From positions 77,472 through 141,471 of the forward strand of contig JACKBR010000006.1 in the NCBI GenBank assembly GCA_020634495.1: a stretch of 64,000 nt of DNA. The letters run 5' to 3'. Shown here one piece after another: positions 17,431 through 25,978 of the stretch (the stretch's first letter is position 1; each line of letters opens with the position of its first letter). The notes beneath the pieces are model-generated. The model was given only the letters and a program-made list of their open reading frames with translations. It searched no databases and was not told where the DNA came from. Both the position numbers and the translations under genes were made by a program. The DNA comes from Ardenticatenaceae bacterium. GTDB taxonomy: Bacteria > Chloroflexota > Anaerolineae > Promineifilales > Promineifilaceae.

Positions 17431-17514
17431 TGTCCAGTGATCAGTATTCAGTAATCAGTGAACAGTATTCAGTAAAAAACTGATTACTGGCTCACTGATT
17501 ACTGACTACTGGCA
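17428..17514. repeat. CAGT-type dispersed repeat
   Basis: Iterated CAGTATTCAGTAATCAGTG phrases with a perfect 12-bp inverted repeat, CAGTAATCAGTG (17449-17460) with CACTGATTACTG (17493-17504). The same phrase family occurs at 24268-24340 and inside uvrA at 52694-52798. It fills the whole gap between two minus-strand genes and overlaps the start codon of the lipoprotein gene. Confidence 0.8.
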
Positions 17515-17515
17515 A

Positions 17516-17911
17516 CTACGCTTTTTCCCACAATTCGCGCACTTCTGGCGAGAGCGATTGGGCGACGGCTTGCTGGGTATTGTTGTCTACCATCTGCTTG
17601 ACGCCGTGGAAAACGGCCAGGATGGGCGTTTTAGCAAACTGCGGGTCGCTGTTGCCGCTGCGGCGGGAGACCTGGTTTTGGAATTCGTGGCTGCTGAGCT
17701 GTTTATTTTTGAAATGGGCCAGCCAAAAGACCCGTTTGACGTCGTTGCCCAGTTCTTCGGGCAGGGCTTTGGCCAGCTTCTTTTTGGTACGGCCGTCCAG
17801 GTTAAAACCTAATGTCTTGAGAACGGCCGTGCTCCAGCGCCGTGCGTGGGCTGGGGTGCGTAAACTGCCTTTGTTTTGTACGGTTTGGTAATAAGAATTT
17901 AGATCTGCCAT
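17516..17911 (-). CDS. DUF2267 family protein
   Basis: 131 residues. The sequence follows the DUF2267 plan of paired helical modules: HARRWSTAVLKTLGFNLDGRTKKKLAKALPEEL, with its leucine-rich 'LPEEL' motif, and a second module ending VAQSLSPEVRELW. DUF2267 proteins are small helical proteins of unknown biochemical role, often seen in stress or acetylation contexts. Start ATG 17911. The repeat sits directly downstream. Confidence 0.75.
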   Translation of the reverse strand: MADLNSYYQTVQNKGSLRTPAHARRWSTAVLKTLGFNLDGRTKKKLAKALPEELGNDVKRVFWLAHFKNKQLSSHEFQNQVSRRSGNSDPQFAKTPILAVFHGVKQMVDNNTQQAVAQSLSPEVRELWEKA

Positions 17912-18121
17912 GTTAAAAATTATCCATCAAATGTGTGAAAATTGCGAAAGGTGCTGCCTGCAATTTTTACCTTGGCCGGGTGGGTGCGTCAAGTCTTTCT
18001 TTGCATAGGTCGGGAAGGTGCCTGGGGAACGGCCGTTGCCCTCGTTGACTTGGCTTTTGACAACTTGCTAAAATCATCCTAATAAAATTTTAAACTTCAC
18101 AAACAAAGAGTTGGTAGCCAT

Positions 18122-18412
18122 GTGCAAATGCCAACAATGGATGAGATGATGAGCAAAAAACATCTGGCGATCTGGATTGTTTTGACTTTGTTTTTTGGCG
18201 GATTGGGGCTGGTTTTTGCCTTTGTTGCCTGGCAAACGGCGCTTGTTGGCTTGTTGGTGTATTTGCCACTTACGGCCGTTTCCCTCTGGTTAACCGTTTT
18301 CCGCCGTAAGCTGTGGTTTGGCCTGTGGCTTTTGCTTTATTTAGCCTGGCTGACTTATTTAGGCCCATATGTGGCTGTGGCGTTCGCGCGCATCACAGGT
18401 ATTGATTTTTAA
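18122..18412 (+). CDS. Small integral membrane protein
   Basis: 96 residues with three hydrophobic segments (about 17-37, 38-56, 64-84) and a short polar N-terminus. Several in-frame starts are possible (GTG 18122, ATG 18128, 18137, 18146); none has a good ribosome site, so the true N-terminus is uncertain. The GNAT gene follows 24 nt later. No recognised family; I cannot assign a role. Confidence 0.6.
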   Translation: MQMPTMDEMMSKKHLAIWIVLTLFFGGLGLVFAFVAWQTALVGLLVYLPLTAVSLWLTVFRRKLWFGLWLLLYLAWLTYLGPYVAVAFARITGIDF

Positions 18413-18436
18413 TTTTAATTCCAGGAGCGTAAAAAA

Positions 18437-19012
18437 ATGACGGCGGCAAATTTGTTGGTTACCGAGTTGCAAGAGGCAGATTTGCCCTTTCTGCTGGAAT
18501 TGTGGCAGTCAGCGGATGTGATGCGCTACGCGGACGAATTCCCCAAGCTAAGAGGCTGGACCAAAAAAGAGAATGCGGCCACAGCCTGGCAACGTTACCA
18601 GGAAAAGCGGGCTGAGCAAGGAGCGGGCTACGTCCAGCTTCTGCTGCGGATGATGGATAACAAGCCCATCGGCGAATCGTTCTTTACGCCGCTGCCGGAG
18701 GGGTACACCTTTGGCAAATGGCTAAAACCGGAGGGCAAGCTTTGCCTGATGGGAGACATTAAGCTGCTACGGCCGTTTTGGGGTCAGGGTTTCGGGTCGG
18801 CTGGGATGCGGCAGGTGGTTGAGTGGTTGTTTAGCCGCACAGAAGCTGGCCTGTTAATTGTGCCACCCCATCGCAAAAATCCAGCCGCTGAACGTGTCTA
18901 TGAAAAAGCGGGCTTCAAGCTGTTCACCGGCATGAAGTCGTGGTATGGGCACAAAGTGATGGAACTCAGCCGCGAAAAATATAACCAGAATTTAGCTACA
19001 AACCAGTTTTGA
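18437..19012 (+). CDS. GNAT family N-acetyltransferase (RimJ/RimL type)
   Basis: 191 residues, start ATG 18437 with CAGGAG upstream. The acetyl-CoA-binding segment is LLRPFWGQGFGSAGMRQVVEWLF, followed by the typical NPAAERVYEKAGFKLF end motif. The substrate is unknown. The last 17 nt overlap the 3' end of the convergent FAD enzyme gene. An isolated acetyltransferase of this kind may modify a protein N-terminus or a small molecule. Confidence 0.85.
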   Translation: MTAANLLVTELQEADLPFLLELWQSADVMRYADEFPKLRGWTKKENAATAWQRYQEKRAEQGAGYVQLLLRMMDNKPIGESFFTPLPEGYTFGKWLKPEGKLCLMGDIKLLRPFWGQGFGSAGMRQVVEWLFSRTEAGLLIVPPHRKNPAAERVYEKAGFKLFTGMKSWYGHKVMELSREKYNQNLATNQF

Positions 19013-19994
19013 TCTGCCCAGCTGCGGCCAGGCCAGAAAGCGCAGCGCCTTCCACGCGAGGGCCGTTGAAGGCATCACCGGCAAAGGCCAGCGGGGGTAA
19101 GCCGTCTGCGATGAGTGTGCGTTCTGGGTGAGTTACCAGAGGCAGGGCGTAGCGCCAGCGGTGGATGTGATGTGCTTTGATGCTGCTGGTTTTGGTTAGA
19201 AACGGCCGTATCCCCCCCACAAACAAGCCCACCAACTCCCCTTTTGGCGCTTCGTACCAAATTTTGCTCATCATCGGGTTGGCGTGGGCCGTGATGATGG
19301 TGGCCTCTGGTGAGATTCCCTTCTGTTGGTTATCGGCAATAAAGCTGATGGCTGCCTCTGGTCGCTGCAAAGCTCCTGGTTTGGGCAGGTCTACCGCTCC
19401 TTCAATCCAGAACAGCCCGGAAAGGCAAGGCGCGTACGCGATTTTTCCCAGAGCGGTCTGGTCTGCGGCGGACAGCGCCACCTGGCCTGCGTTGAGCAAT
19501 GCCAGCGATTGTGGCACGGGTGGGGTAAGCAACAGGGCGCGGGCTTGGTAGATACGGCCGTTTTCCGCCACAGCTTCCCACCCATCCCCAACCTGATGAA
19601 CTTTTTCCAGCGTTGTTTGAGTGTGCAGCGTAAGATTTTGGGCCAGATGTTTGGCAACGGCCGTCATGCCCCCGGCCACAGCATAGCGAGGAAAGCCATC
19701 ATCTAGCGAAGAATCTACCGCAGAGCCATCGGCCCAGCCCCGCGACCATTCAAAAACCATGCCCAGCGCCAGCCAGGTATCAACAATCTTTTGGAAGGTT
19801 GGCTCGCGCACGGTAAAAAACTGTGCGCCGTAATCGCCACGCCCTGGCCCCAGCCGCCAGGTTGCCAGGCGGCCGCCCACACCCCGCGCCTTTTCCACGA
19901 CCCTAACGGTTTGCCCTGCGGCCTGCAAAGCATTGGCTGCCAGCAACCCGGCCAACCCTGCGCCGACAATGAGTACATCACTTTTGGTTTCCAT
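18996..19994 (-). CDS. FAD-dependent NAD(P)-binding oxidoreductase (renalase/amine oxidase-like)
   Basis: 332 residues. The N-terminal dinucleotide-binding motif VLIVGAGLAGLLAANALQAAG (residues about 8-28) is followed by VVEKARGVGGRLATWRLG, the typical FAD-ribose/phosphate region of renalase-like flavoproteins. GDYGAQFFTVR near residue 54 is characteristic of the bacterial 'NAD/FAD-dependent oxidoreductase' group. The C-terminal end FAGDAFNGPRVEGAALSGLAAA gives the second FAD contact. Substrate unknown. It is convergent with the GNAT gene. Confidence 0.85.
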   Translation of the reverse strand: METKSDVLIVGAGLAGLLAANALQAAGQTVRVVEKARGVGGRLATWRLGPGRGDYGAQFFTVREPTFQKIVDTWLALGMVFEWSRGWADGSAVDSSLDDGFPRYAVAGGMTAVAKHLAQNLTLHTQTTLEKVHQVGDGWEAVAENGRIYQARALLLTPPVPQSLALLNAGQVALSAADQTALGKIAYAPCLSGLFWIEGAVDLPKPGALQRPEAAISFIADNQQKGISPEATIITAHANPMMSKIWYEAPKGELVGLFVGGIRPFLTKTSSIKAHHIHRWRYALPLVTHPERTLIADGLPPLAFAGDAFNGPRVEGAALSGLAAAGQIKTGL

Positions 19995-20276
19995 TCAGCC
20001 ATTTTAGCACAGGGGATGTGATCCGAGCCTGGCGGAAAAACCGAGAATGCGATTTTCTCGGAAACTTTCTGAGGAGACTTCATGAGCGCAAGCGCAACAC
20101 CATGAATGAAAATCCGCAGATTGGCGCAAGTTGCGCTTGCAGATTGCCCAGATTTTTCTCTGAATTCTCTGTGAAACTCTGTGTTCCGCTTTTTATTTTC
20201 GGAGGGGCGAATGGTCTGGAATCCAGTTTCCGGGGAAAATCTCGATCTCACCCTCAACCTGTGCCATAATTCGGCA
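19995..20276. other. Intergenic region with small hairpins
   Basis: 282 bp between divergent genes. It contains the hairpin CCGAGAA / TTCTCGG (20041-20061), a GCGCAAG-rich palindromic stretch (20090-20145) and one arm of the CTCTGTG-type repeat (20159-20192). No gene or clear promoter is seen. Confidence 0.5.
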
Positions 20277-21275
20277 ATGTCTACCTCAACCCCCTACGTT
20301 TCCATCCAAAACCTGCAAAAAATTTACACCATTCACGAACGCGAAGCTGGTTTGAGCGCAGCGCTGCGCAGCCTGATCAAGCGCAAATCCAAAGAAGTTC
20401 GGGCCGTTGACGACATTTCTTTTTCTGTGGCCCCAGGCGAAGTAGTGGGGTTTTTGGGGCCTAATGGCGCAGGCAAAACCACAACGCTAAAAATGTTGAC
20501 TGGCTTGCTGCACCCCAGCGGCGGCCAGGCGGACGTGTTGGGGTTTACTCCTTGGCAGCGAGAATCTGATTTTTTGCGCCAGATCACCTTGGTGATGGGG
20601 CAGCGCAACCAGCTGGTGTGGGACATTCCAGCGGCCGATTCGTTTGAGCTGAACCGGGTGATTTTTGGCATCCCAGAAGACACTTACCGGCAAACATTAG
20701 CGGAATTGACTGAGCTGCTGGATTTAGAGCCGTTGATTCATAAGCCGGTGCGCAATTTGTCGCTTGGGGAGCGGATGAAATGTGAGATTGCCGGGGCGCT
20801 GCTGCACCGGCCCAAGGTGCTTTTTTTGGATGAGCCAACGATTGGACTGGACGTGACGGCCCAGCGGCGCATCCGGCAGTTTGTGGCGGAATATAATCAG
20901 CGGTACGGCGCTTCGGTGCTGCTGACAAGCCACTACATGGCGGATGTGGAGGCGTTGTGCCAGCGGGTGATTGTCATTCATCACGGCCGTATTCTGTTCG
21001 ACGGCGATTTGGCGGCCCTGGTGCAAAAATTTTCGCCGCACAAAACCATTGTGGTGGATTTGGCTCCGGGGGCTACCAATGGACGGGGCGCGGAAGCGTT
21101 ACGGCCGTTTGGCGAAGTCGTCGCTTACACAGAAGGTCAGGCGGTGCTGCGGGTGCCCAAAGCAGAAACGGCCGTTGTCACCACAAAACTCCTTACCAAC
21201 CTGGCCATCAACGATCTCACCATTCAAGACCCACCCATCGAAGAAGTTATTGAGCAAGTTTTTAGCGAAGGCTAA
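20277..21275 (+). CDS. ABC-2 type transporter ATP-binding protein (orphan)
   Basis: 332 residues from ATG 20277, where similarity to the family starts; longer starts add unrelated residues. Walker A GPNGAGKTT, signature LSLGERMKCEIAG, Walker B KVLFLDEPTIGLD and the H-loop LLTSHYMADVEAL are intact. The long first strand with an inserted KRKSKEVRAVDDISF segment, and the C-terminal regulatory domain, fit the NatA/COG4586 group of exporters. Members normally sit beside two membrane subunits, but none is here: the next gene is an unrelated lipoprotein. The permeases must be elsewhere or lost. Confidence 0.9.
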   Translation: MSTSTPYVSIQNLQKIYTIHEREAGLSAALRSLIKRKSKEVRAVDDISFSVAPGEVVGFLGPNGAGKTTTLKMLTGLLHPSGGQADVLGFTPWQRESDFLRQITLVMGQRNQLVWDIPAADSFELNRVIFGIPEDTYRQTLAELTELLDLEPLIHKPVRNLSLGERMKCEIAGALLHRPKVLFLDEPTIGLDVTAQRRIRQFVAEYNQRYGASVLLTSHYMADVEALCQRVIVIHHGRILFDGDLAALVQKFSPHKTIVVDLAPGATNGRGAEALRPFGEVVAYTEGQAVLRVPKAETAVVTTKLLTNLAINDLTIQDPPIEEVIEQVFSEG

Positions 21276-21403
21276 TTGATGCTGGGCAATCTGTGTTAAA
21301 ATCTAATGGCCTTGCATCGCGGAAGCCGCGCAAATTCAACATTGATGTTCTGAAAGATAAATATTTGTTTGTAACGAACCTGGGATAATGGAGGTGGCGG
21401 ATC

Positions 21404-24265
21404 ATGGGAGAAAAGCTGACTACACTGGCCAAGAGCAACAGCCAAAAGCATAAACTTTTGTTCATGGCGTTTTTTGTTGTCATTCTGTTGTTGATTGTTG
21501 GATGTCAGGAAAAACAATCCGATGACGATGTTGTGGTGGCAACCGAAACGGTGGTGGCGGAAACGGCCGTTCCTCCCACAGAATCCGCTGCCCCAGACGA
21601 AAATCCAGAAATTCCCGCTCCCCCGCCACCAGACGGTGTTACTTTAATGGGTGATGTGCAGATAATTGCGGGGGATGAGGCCGCAGAAATCGCCCTCGAC
21701 GTTCCCACCAATGCCCAGGCAAACAGGCTCGATTTGTTCGGCTGGGATGGCACTCGTTGGGTTTTCATTCCTTCACAGTTTGATGCCGCCACCGGGCAGC
21801 GCCACGCGCCGAACCAAGGGTTGGTTACGGCCGTTGCCCTGGTACAGGCCGATGCCCCGGAGACCCTCACGGTAGGTGGCTTTTGGCGTGAGGAAATTGA
21901 CAGCTCTGAGGAACTGACCGAAAGTGTTGTTAGCACCGTGCGGTTGGGTGCTGATGGAGAATTGGCCGGTTTGCCAGCCGATCCGCCGGACGGCATCGCT
22001 AATCCTTATTTGCAACTGACCAACGTTGACGATGATATTGAAACCGCTGGCCTGACTGCGCTGCTGGCAGATGAGGCGGCGCAAACGGCCCAAATTGAAG
22101 CGATCATGACGATGGTTGAGCCATTTGCGGGCTTCAATCTGAACTATCAAGGCATCGAGCCTGCGCAGCAAGCGGCGTTTACAACCTTTGTGCAAAATCT
22201 GGCTGAGGCGCTGGCCGCGCAGGGGAAAAATCTCACTATCACCCTGCCTGCTCCCCAAGACATCGGCGGTCTGGATGAACAGTGGATTGTCTTGGGTGGC
22301 ATTGCCGACACTGTTTACCTTCAGCTGCCCCTGGCCCCTCAGGCGTATGGTGAAGATGGCACCGTTGACCAGATGCTAACCTGGGCCACAGACAACATTG
22401 ACCGGCGCAAGCTGGTGGCCCTTATCCCGACTGATCCGGTGGTTTTGTCCGGTGATTCATTTACCGCATTGTCTGCGGCAGAACAGCTTGGTCATTTTGG
22501 CGAGCTGGCCTTTGTAGATGAGGCTGAGGAATTTACGCCTGAGATGCCAGTTGAGGTGATGCTTTCCGGTGATGTTTCGCCAATTGAGTGGGATGAAACG
22601 GCCGTTGCCTATCACTACACAGTTGATGGAGAAGATGTCTGGCTGGTTCATCCGGCTACTGTTGCGGCTCGAATGGAAACGGCCGTTGCCCACAACCTTC
22701 AAGGTGTTGCCTTCACAGCACCCATTCAACCGTTTGTGTTTGAGGAGACGAATTCGCCTTCCATCGTTTGGTCCTTATTTGATGAAGATGGAAATGGCGT
22801 TGCCTCCCAAATTGGATTTGAAACGACTTTTAGCTGGGAAGGGGCAGCAGACCCCGGCGAGTTCATGCTCCAAGTTGATTTCCTTGTAGGCCAGACCTAC
22901 AGTTCATTGGGAACGCTGCCAATAACCGTTGCCGCTGCCGAAGAAGCGGAAGAAGTCGCCGAAAGTGATGAAGCTGTCGTAACCGCAACCGGCATTCTAA
23001 AGGTAAACGCCTACGTGCGCGTTGGCCCCGGCGAAAGCTACACCAAATTCCCCGGTGTCCTTCTCAAAGATAGTGAGATCGAAATTTTGGGGCGGGATGA
23101 GTTTGGTTACTGGTTCTATATCGTCTTTGAGAACTTTGATGAGGAACAAAACGGCTGGATTGCTGCCTCCTTGGTCAATCTCGATCCTGAGTTTGAAATT
23201 AGCTCGCTAGAAGATGCGTCTGAGAGCGTGGCCACTGCCCCCGATACTGTGGTGGCGGAAGCGCCCGTAAACGAAACCGTGCCCGAAACAACAACCCCCG
23301 CTCCCACGCCCGCATCAGGGCCGCCACCGCCCGTTTCTGCGCCACCAGTGGCCGTTGGCGGCTTTGAATTGGGCGGGCAAACACATTCGTTTAGCAATCC
23401 TGTCCTCATGGCCTCCGCAGGCATGAACTGGGTTAAGTTCCAACACAAATGGGGCGAAGGCGGTAATCCCAACGATTTAGCCGGGCGAATAAACAATGCC
23501 CATGCGGCCGGGTTCAAAGTCCTGTTAAGCATTCCTGGGGCAAACACCTACCCGGATCACATCAACTTTGGCGAGTATGTTCAATTTTTGGCCGGGGTTG
23601 CGGCGTTAGGGCCAGATGCCATTGAAGTGTGGAACGAAATGAATATCGATTTTGAATGGCCTGCCGGGCAAATCGATCCAGCCAGCTACGTCAACAACAT
23701 GCTGGCACCTGCATACAACGCCATCAAAGCGGCCAATCCCAATGTGATGGTCATTAGCGGTGCGCCCGCGCCAACTGGCTTCGACAATGGCACCAACGCC
23801 TGGGCCGATAATCGCTACATGTCTGGTATGTTGGCCGCTGGCGGAGCCAGCTATGCCGACTGCATTGGCGCACATTACAACGCCGGGGCCAGTTCGCCCT
23901 CAACTGTTTCTGGCCATCCCACGGGGAGCGCCCATTACAGCTGGTATTTGCTGCCCACATTGAATGTGTATGCCCAGTTGGGCAAACCGGTTTGCTTTAC
24001 GGAGTTGGGCTATTTGTCTGGCGAAGATTATGGCGGCGTGCCCGAGCGGTTTGGCTGGGCGGCAGGCACAACGGTGGCCCAACATGCCGCCTGGCTGGCC
24101 GAAGCTGTTAGCGTGGCGGCCAACACGGGTAGAGTCCGCCTGATCATTGTCTTTAATGTTGACTTTACCCAATGGGGCGATGACCCCCAGGCAGGTTATG
24201 CGATGATACGTAAAAATGGGGGCTGCCCGGCTTGTGAAACGTTGGCCCGGGTGATGGGGCGGTGA
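21404..24265 (+). CDS. Large lipoprotein with two glycosidase-like barrels and an SH3 domain
   Basis: 953 residues, ATG 21404 with GGAGGT upstream. Signal peptide with lipobox LLIVGC (Cys34), then an acidic, Pro-rich linker. Residues about 75-440 resemble a GH18-like barrel (GFNLNYQGIE, LTITLPAP, ADTVYLQLPLAP, KLVALIP). A bacterial SH3 domain covers about 530-596 (LKVNAYVRVGPGESYTKFPG, WIAASLV). After a Pro/Thr linker, a second barrel (about 650-950) looks like clan GH-A, with EVWNEMN (Glu745) as likely acid/base and CFTELGY (Glu867) as likely nucleophile. It is predicted to act outside the cell on wall or polysaccharide material. A terminator follows at 24309. Confidence 0.8.
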   Translation: MGEKLTTLAKSNSQKHKLLFMAFFVVILLLIVGCQEKQSDDDVVVATETVVAETAVPPTESAAPDENPEIPAPPPPDGVTLMGDVQIIAGDEAAEIALDVPTNAQANRLDLFGWDGTRWVFIPSQFDAATGQRHAPNQGLVTAVALVQADAPETLTVGGFWREEIDSSEELTESVVSTVRLGADGELAGLPADPPDGIANPYLQLTNVDDDIETAGLTALLADEAAQTAQIEAIMTMVEPFAGFNLNYQGIEPAQQAAFTTFVQNLAEALAAQGKNLTITLPAPQDIGGLDEQWIVLGGIADTVYLQLPLAPQAYGEDGTVDQMLTWATDNIDRRKLVALIPTDPVVLSGDSFTALSAAEQLGHFGELAFVDEAEEFTPEMPVEVMLSGDVSPIEWDETAVAYHYTVDGEDVWLVHPATVAARMETAVAHNLQGVAFTAPIQPFVFEETNSPSIVWSLFDEDGNGVASQIGFETTFSWEGAADPGEFMLQVDFLVGQTYSSLGTLPITVAAAEEAEEVAESDEAVVTATGILKVNAYVRVGPGESYTKFPGVLLKDSEIEILGRDEFGYWFYIVFENFDEEQNGWIAASLVNLDPEFEISSLEDASESVATAPDTVVAEAPVNETVPETTTPAPTPASGPPPPVSAPPVAVGGFELGGQTHSFSNPVLMASAGMNWVKFQHKWGEGGNPNDLAGRINNAHAAGFKVLLSIPGANTYPDHINFGEYVQFLAGVAALGPDAIEVWNEMNIDFEWPAGQIDPASYVNNMLAPAYNAIKAANPNVMVISGAPAPTGFDNGTNAWADNRYMSGMLAAGGASYADCIGAHYNAGASSPSTVSGHPTGSAHYSWYLLPTLNVYAQLGKPVCFTELGYLSGEDYGGVPERFGWAAGTTVAQHAAWLAEAVSVAANTGRVRLIIVFNVDFTQWGDDPQAGYAMIRKNGGCPACETLARVMGR

Positions 24266-24267
24266 GC

Positions 24268-24346
24268 GGTATTCGGTAAGTCAGTATTCGGTGGGTCGGT
24301 AATCAGTGGGTCAGTGTTCAGTTTGGCTGGGCACTGACCTGTTTTT
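24268..24346 (+). terminator. Terminator built from a CAGT-type repeat
   Basis: The stem GGTCAGTG (24309-24316) / CACTGACC (24332-24339) is followed by TGTTTTT. It lies 43 nt after the large lipoprotein stop codon. The preceding 40 bp are iterated TCAGTATTCGGT phrases, so the terminator is part of the dispersed repeat family. Confidence 0.7.
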
Positions 24347-24394
24347 CAATGTATCCTGGTAGCTTGGTGTGAAAACTTTTGTGTTGTTAGCCGT

Positions 24395-24447
24395 GTAGCC
24401 GCGGATTCTTTCCGCGTCACCTGCACGCAGTAAGAAACTGCGGCTAC
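24395..24447. repeat. GTAGCCGC-type inverted repeat
   Basis: GTAGCCGCGGATTCTT (24395-24410) pairs with AAGAAACTGCGGCTAC (24432-24447), 14 of 16 bases. It lies between the convergent lipoprotein and CoA-transferase genes and could terminate the latter. Confidence 0.6.
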
Positions 24448-24457
24448 AATCATCTAT

Positions 24458-25807
24458 TCATTGTTGTGTGCTTAGTTGGAAAACGGCCGTTGTCTTCTCT
24501 CTAACTTCCTCCAAAGTTGCCCCCGGCATTAGTTCCAGCAGCGTCAGCTGTCCAGCCACAAAGCCAAATACCGCTAAATCGGTAATCACCATATCCACAG
24601 TGCCCAGGGCTGTGAGCGGCAGGGTGCATTCCGGCACAATTTTGGCCGCGCCGTCCCGGCTGGCGTGGGTCATGGTGATGATCAGCCGTTTGGCCCCGGA
24701 AGCCAAATCCATTGCCCCGCCAACGCCCAGCAGCGGCTTGCCCGGCACGGCCCAGTTGGCCAGATTGCCCTTCTCATCCACCTGCAAGCCGCCCATGATG
24801 GCCACATCCACATGCCCGCCGCGGATCATGGCAAACGAGTCGGCGCTGTCGAAGTAGCTGCTGCCGGGCAGCGCCGTCACCGGAATTTTGCCCGCATTGA
24901 CCGGGAAATCCAGCGCGCCGCCTGCTTCTGGCGCGGGACCAACGCCCAACATGCCATTTTCTGTGTGCAAAATGATGCCGTGCTCCGGCGTGATGAGATC
25001 GGCTACCAGGGTGGGGATGCCCACGCCCAGATTGACCACATCGCCCGGCTTCAGCTCCTGTAGGGCGCGTTCCGCCATGAGCATTCGGGCGTCATTTACT
25101 TTCTTGGCCCCGCCCTCAATGGAGGCAGAGGAGCCTAAATCTTCCAGCGTGGTGTGAGCCTGCACCAAATAATCGACAAAGCAGCCGGGGGTGTGAATTT
25201 CGTTGGGATCGAGCGCGCCCAGCGGCACAATTTCTTCCACCTCGGCAATGACCAGATCGGCGGCGGTGGCCATTGCTTTGTTGAAGTTTTGCTCGGTCAT
25301 GCGGTAGACCAGGTTGCCTGCTTCGTCGGCGCGCCAGGCGCGGATGAGGGCCACGTTGCCGCGCAGGGCTGGTTGAAAAACATGCAGCTTGCCATTAATG
25401 AGTTTTGTTTCTTTGCCTTCGGCCAGGACGGTGCCTGCGGCGGTGGGGGTGTAAAAGCCGCCAATGCCTGCCCCGGCGGCGCGCATGGCTTCGGCCAGCG
25501 AGCCTTGGGGGATCAATTCCACCTCCATTGCGCCGGATTGGGCGGCGGCAACGGCTTCTTTGTTGCTGGTGAAGAAGGAGCCGATGGCTTTTTTGATTTG
25601 GCCGTTGCGCAGCAGGCGTCCGCCGCCCAGGCCCGGTTCGCCGACGTTGTTGGCCACGTAGGTGAGGTCGCGCACGGCCGTTTCTGCCAGGGCGTGCAGC
25701 AGGTGGACGGGGTTGCCGGTCATGCCAAAGCCGCCCACGAGGATGGTGTCGCCGTTTTTGATGTGGGAAACGGCCGTTTTCAGTGAGATTTGAGGGATTT
25801 TATTCAT
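24458..25807 (-). CDS. 3-oxoacid CoA-transferase, A and B subunits fused
   Basis: 449 residues from ATG 25807; a TTG at 25831 is the longer alternative and neither has a ribosome site. CoA-transferases of this class move CoA between succinyl-CoA or acetyl-CoA and a 3-oxoacid. The first half (subunit A) has [15 protein letters not shown] and [11 protein letters not shown]; the second half (subunit B) has [20 protein letters not shown] and the catalytic [11 protein letters not shown], where the Glu forms the CoA thioester. Bacteria usually encode two separate genes, so the fusion resembles the mitochondrial SCOT layout. It diverges from the aldehyde oxidoreductase gene. Confidence 0.92.
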   Translation of the reverse strand: MNKIPQISLKTAVSHIKNGDTILVGGFGMTGNPVHLLHALAETAVRDLTYVANNVGEPGLGGGRLLRNGQIKKAIGSFFTSNKEAVAAAQSGAMEVELIPQGSLAEAMRAAGAGIGGFYTPTAAGTVLAEGKETKLINGKLHVFQPALRGNVALIRAWRADEAGNLVYRMTEQNFNKAMATAADLVIAEVEEIVPLGALDPNEIHTPGCFVDYLVQAHTTLEDLGSSASIEGGAKKVNDARMLMAERALQELKPGDVVNLGVGIPTLVADLITPEHGIILHTENGMLGVGPAPEAGGALDFPVNAGKIPVTALPGSSYFDSADSFAMIRGGHVDVAIMGGLQVDEKGNLANWAVPGKPLLGVGGAMDLASGAKRLIITMTHASRDGAAKIVPECTLPLTALGTVDMVITDLAVFGFVAGQLTLLELMPGATLEEVREKTTAVFQLSTQQ

Positions 25808-25978
25808 GATCGGAATCTTATCACAATTCAAGTGGGCGGTGGGAATTTTTCAACATGAATCAAGCAGAAAATAACCGGGCAAAGTGAGACACGAAACGGC
25901 CGTTTTGTGATAATCTAGTGTTCCCAAATAGCAAGCAACCCACCCAGCCAAACTGGATTGCACAAAAAGAGGAAACCC

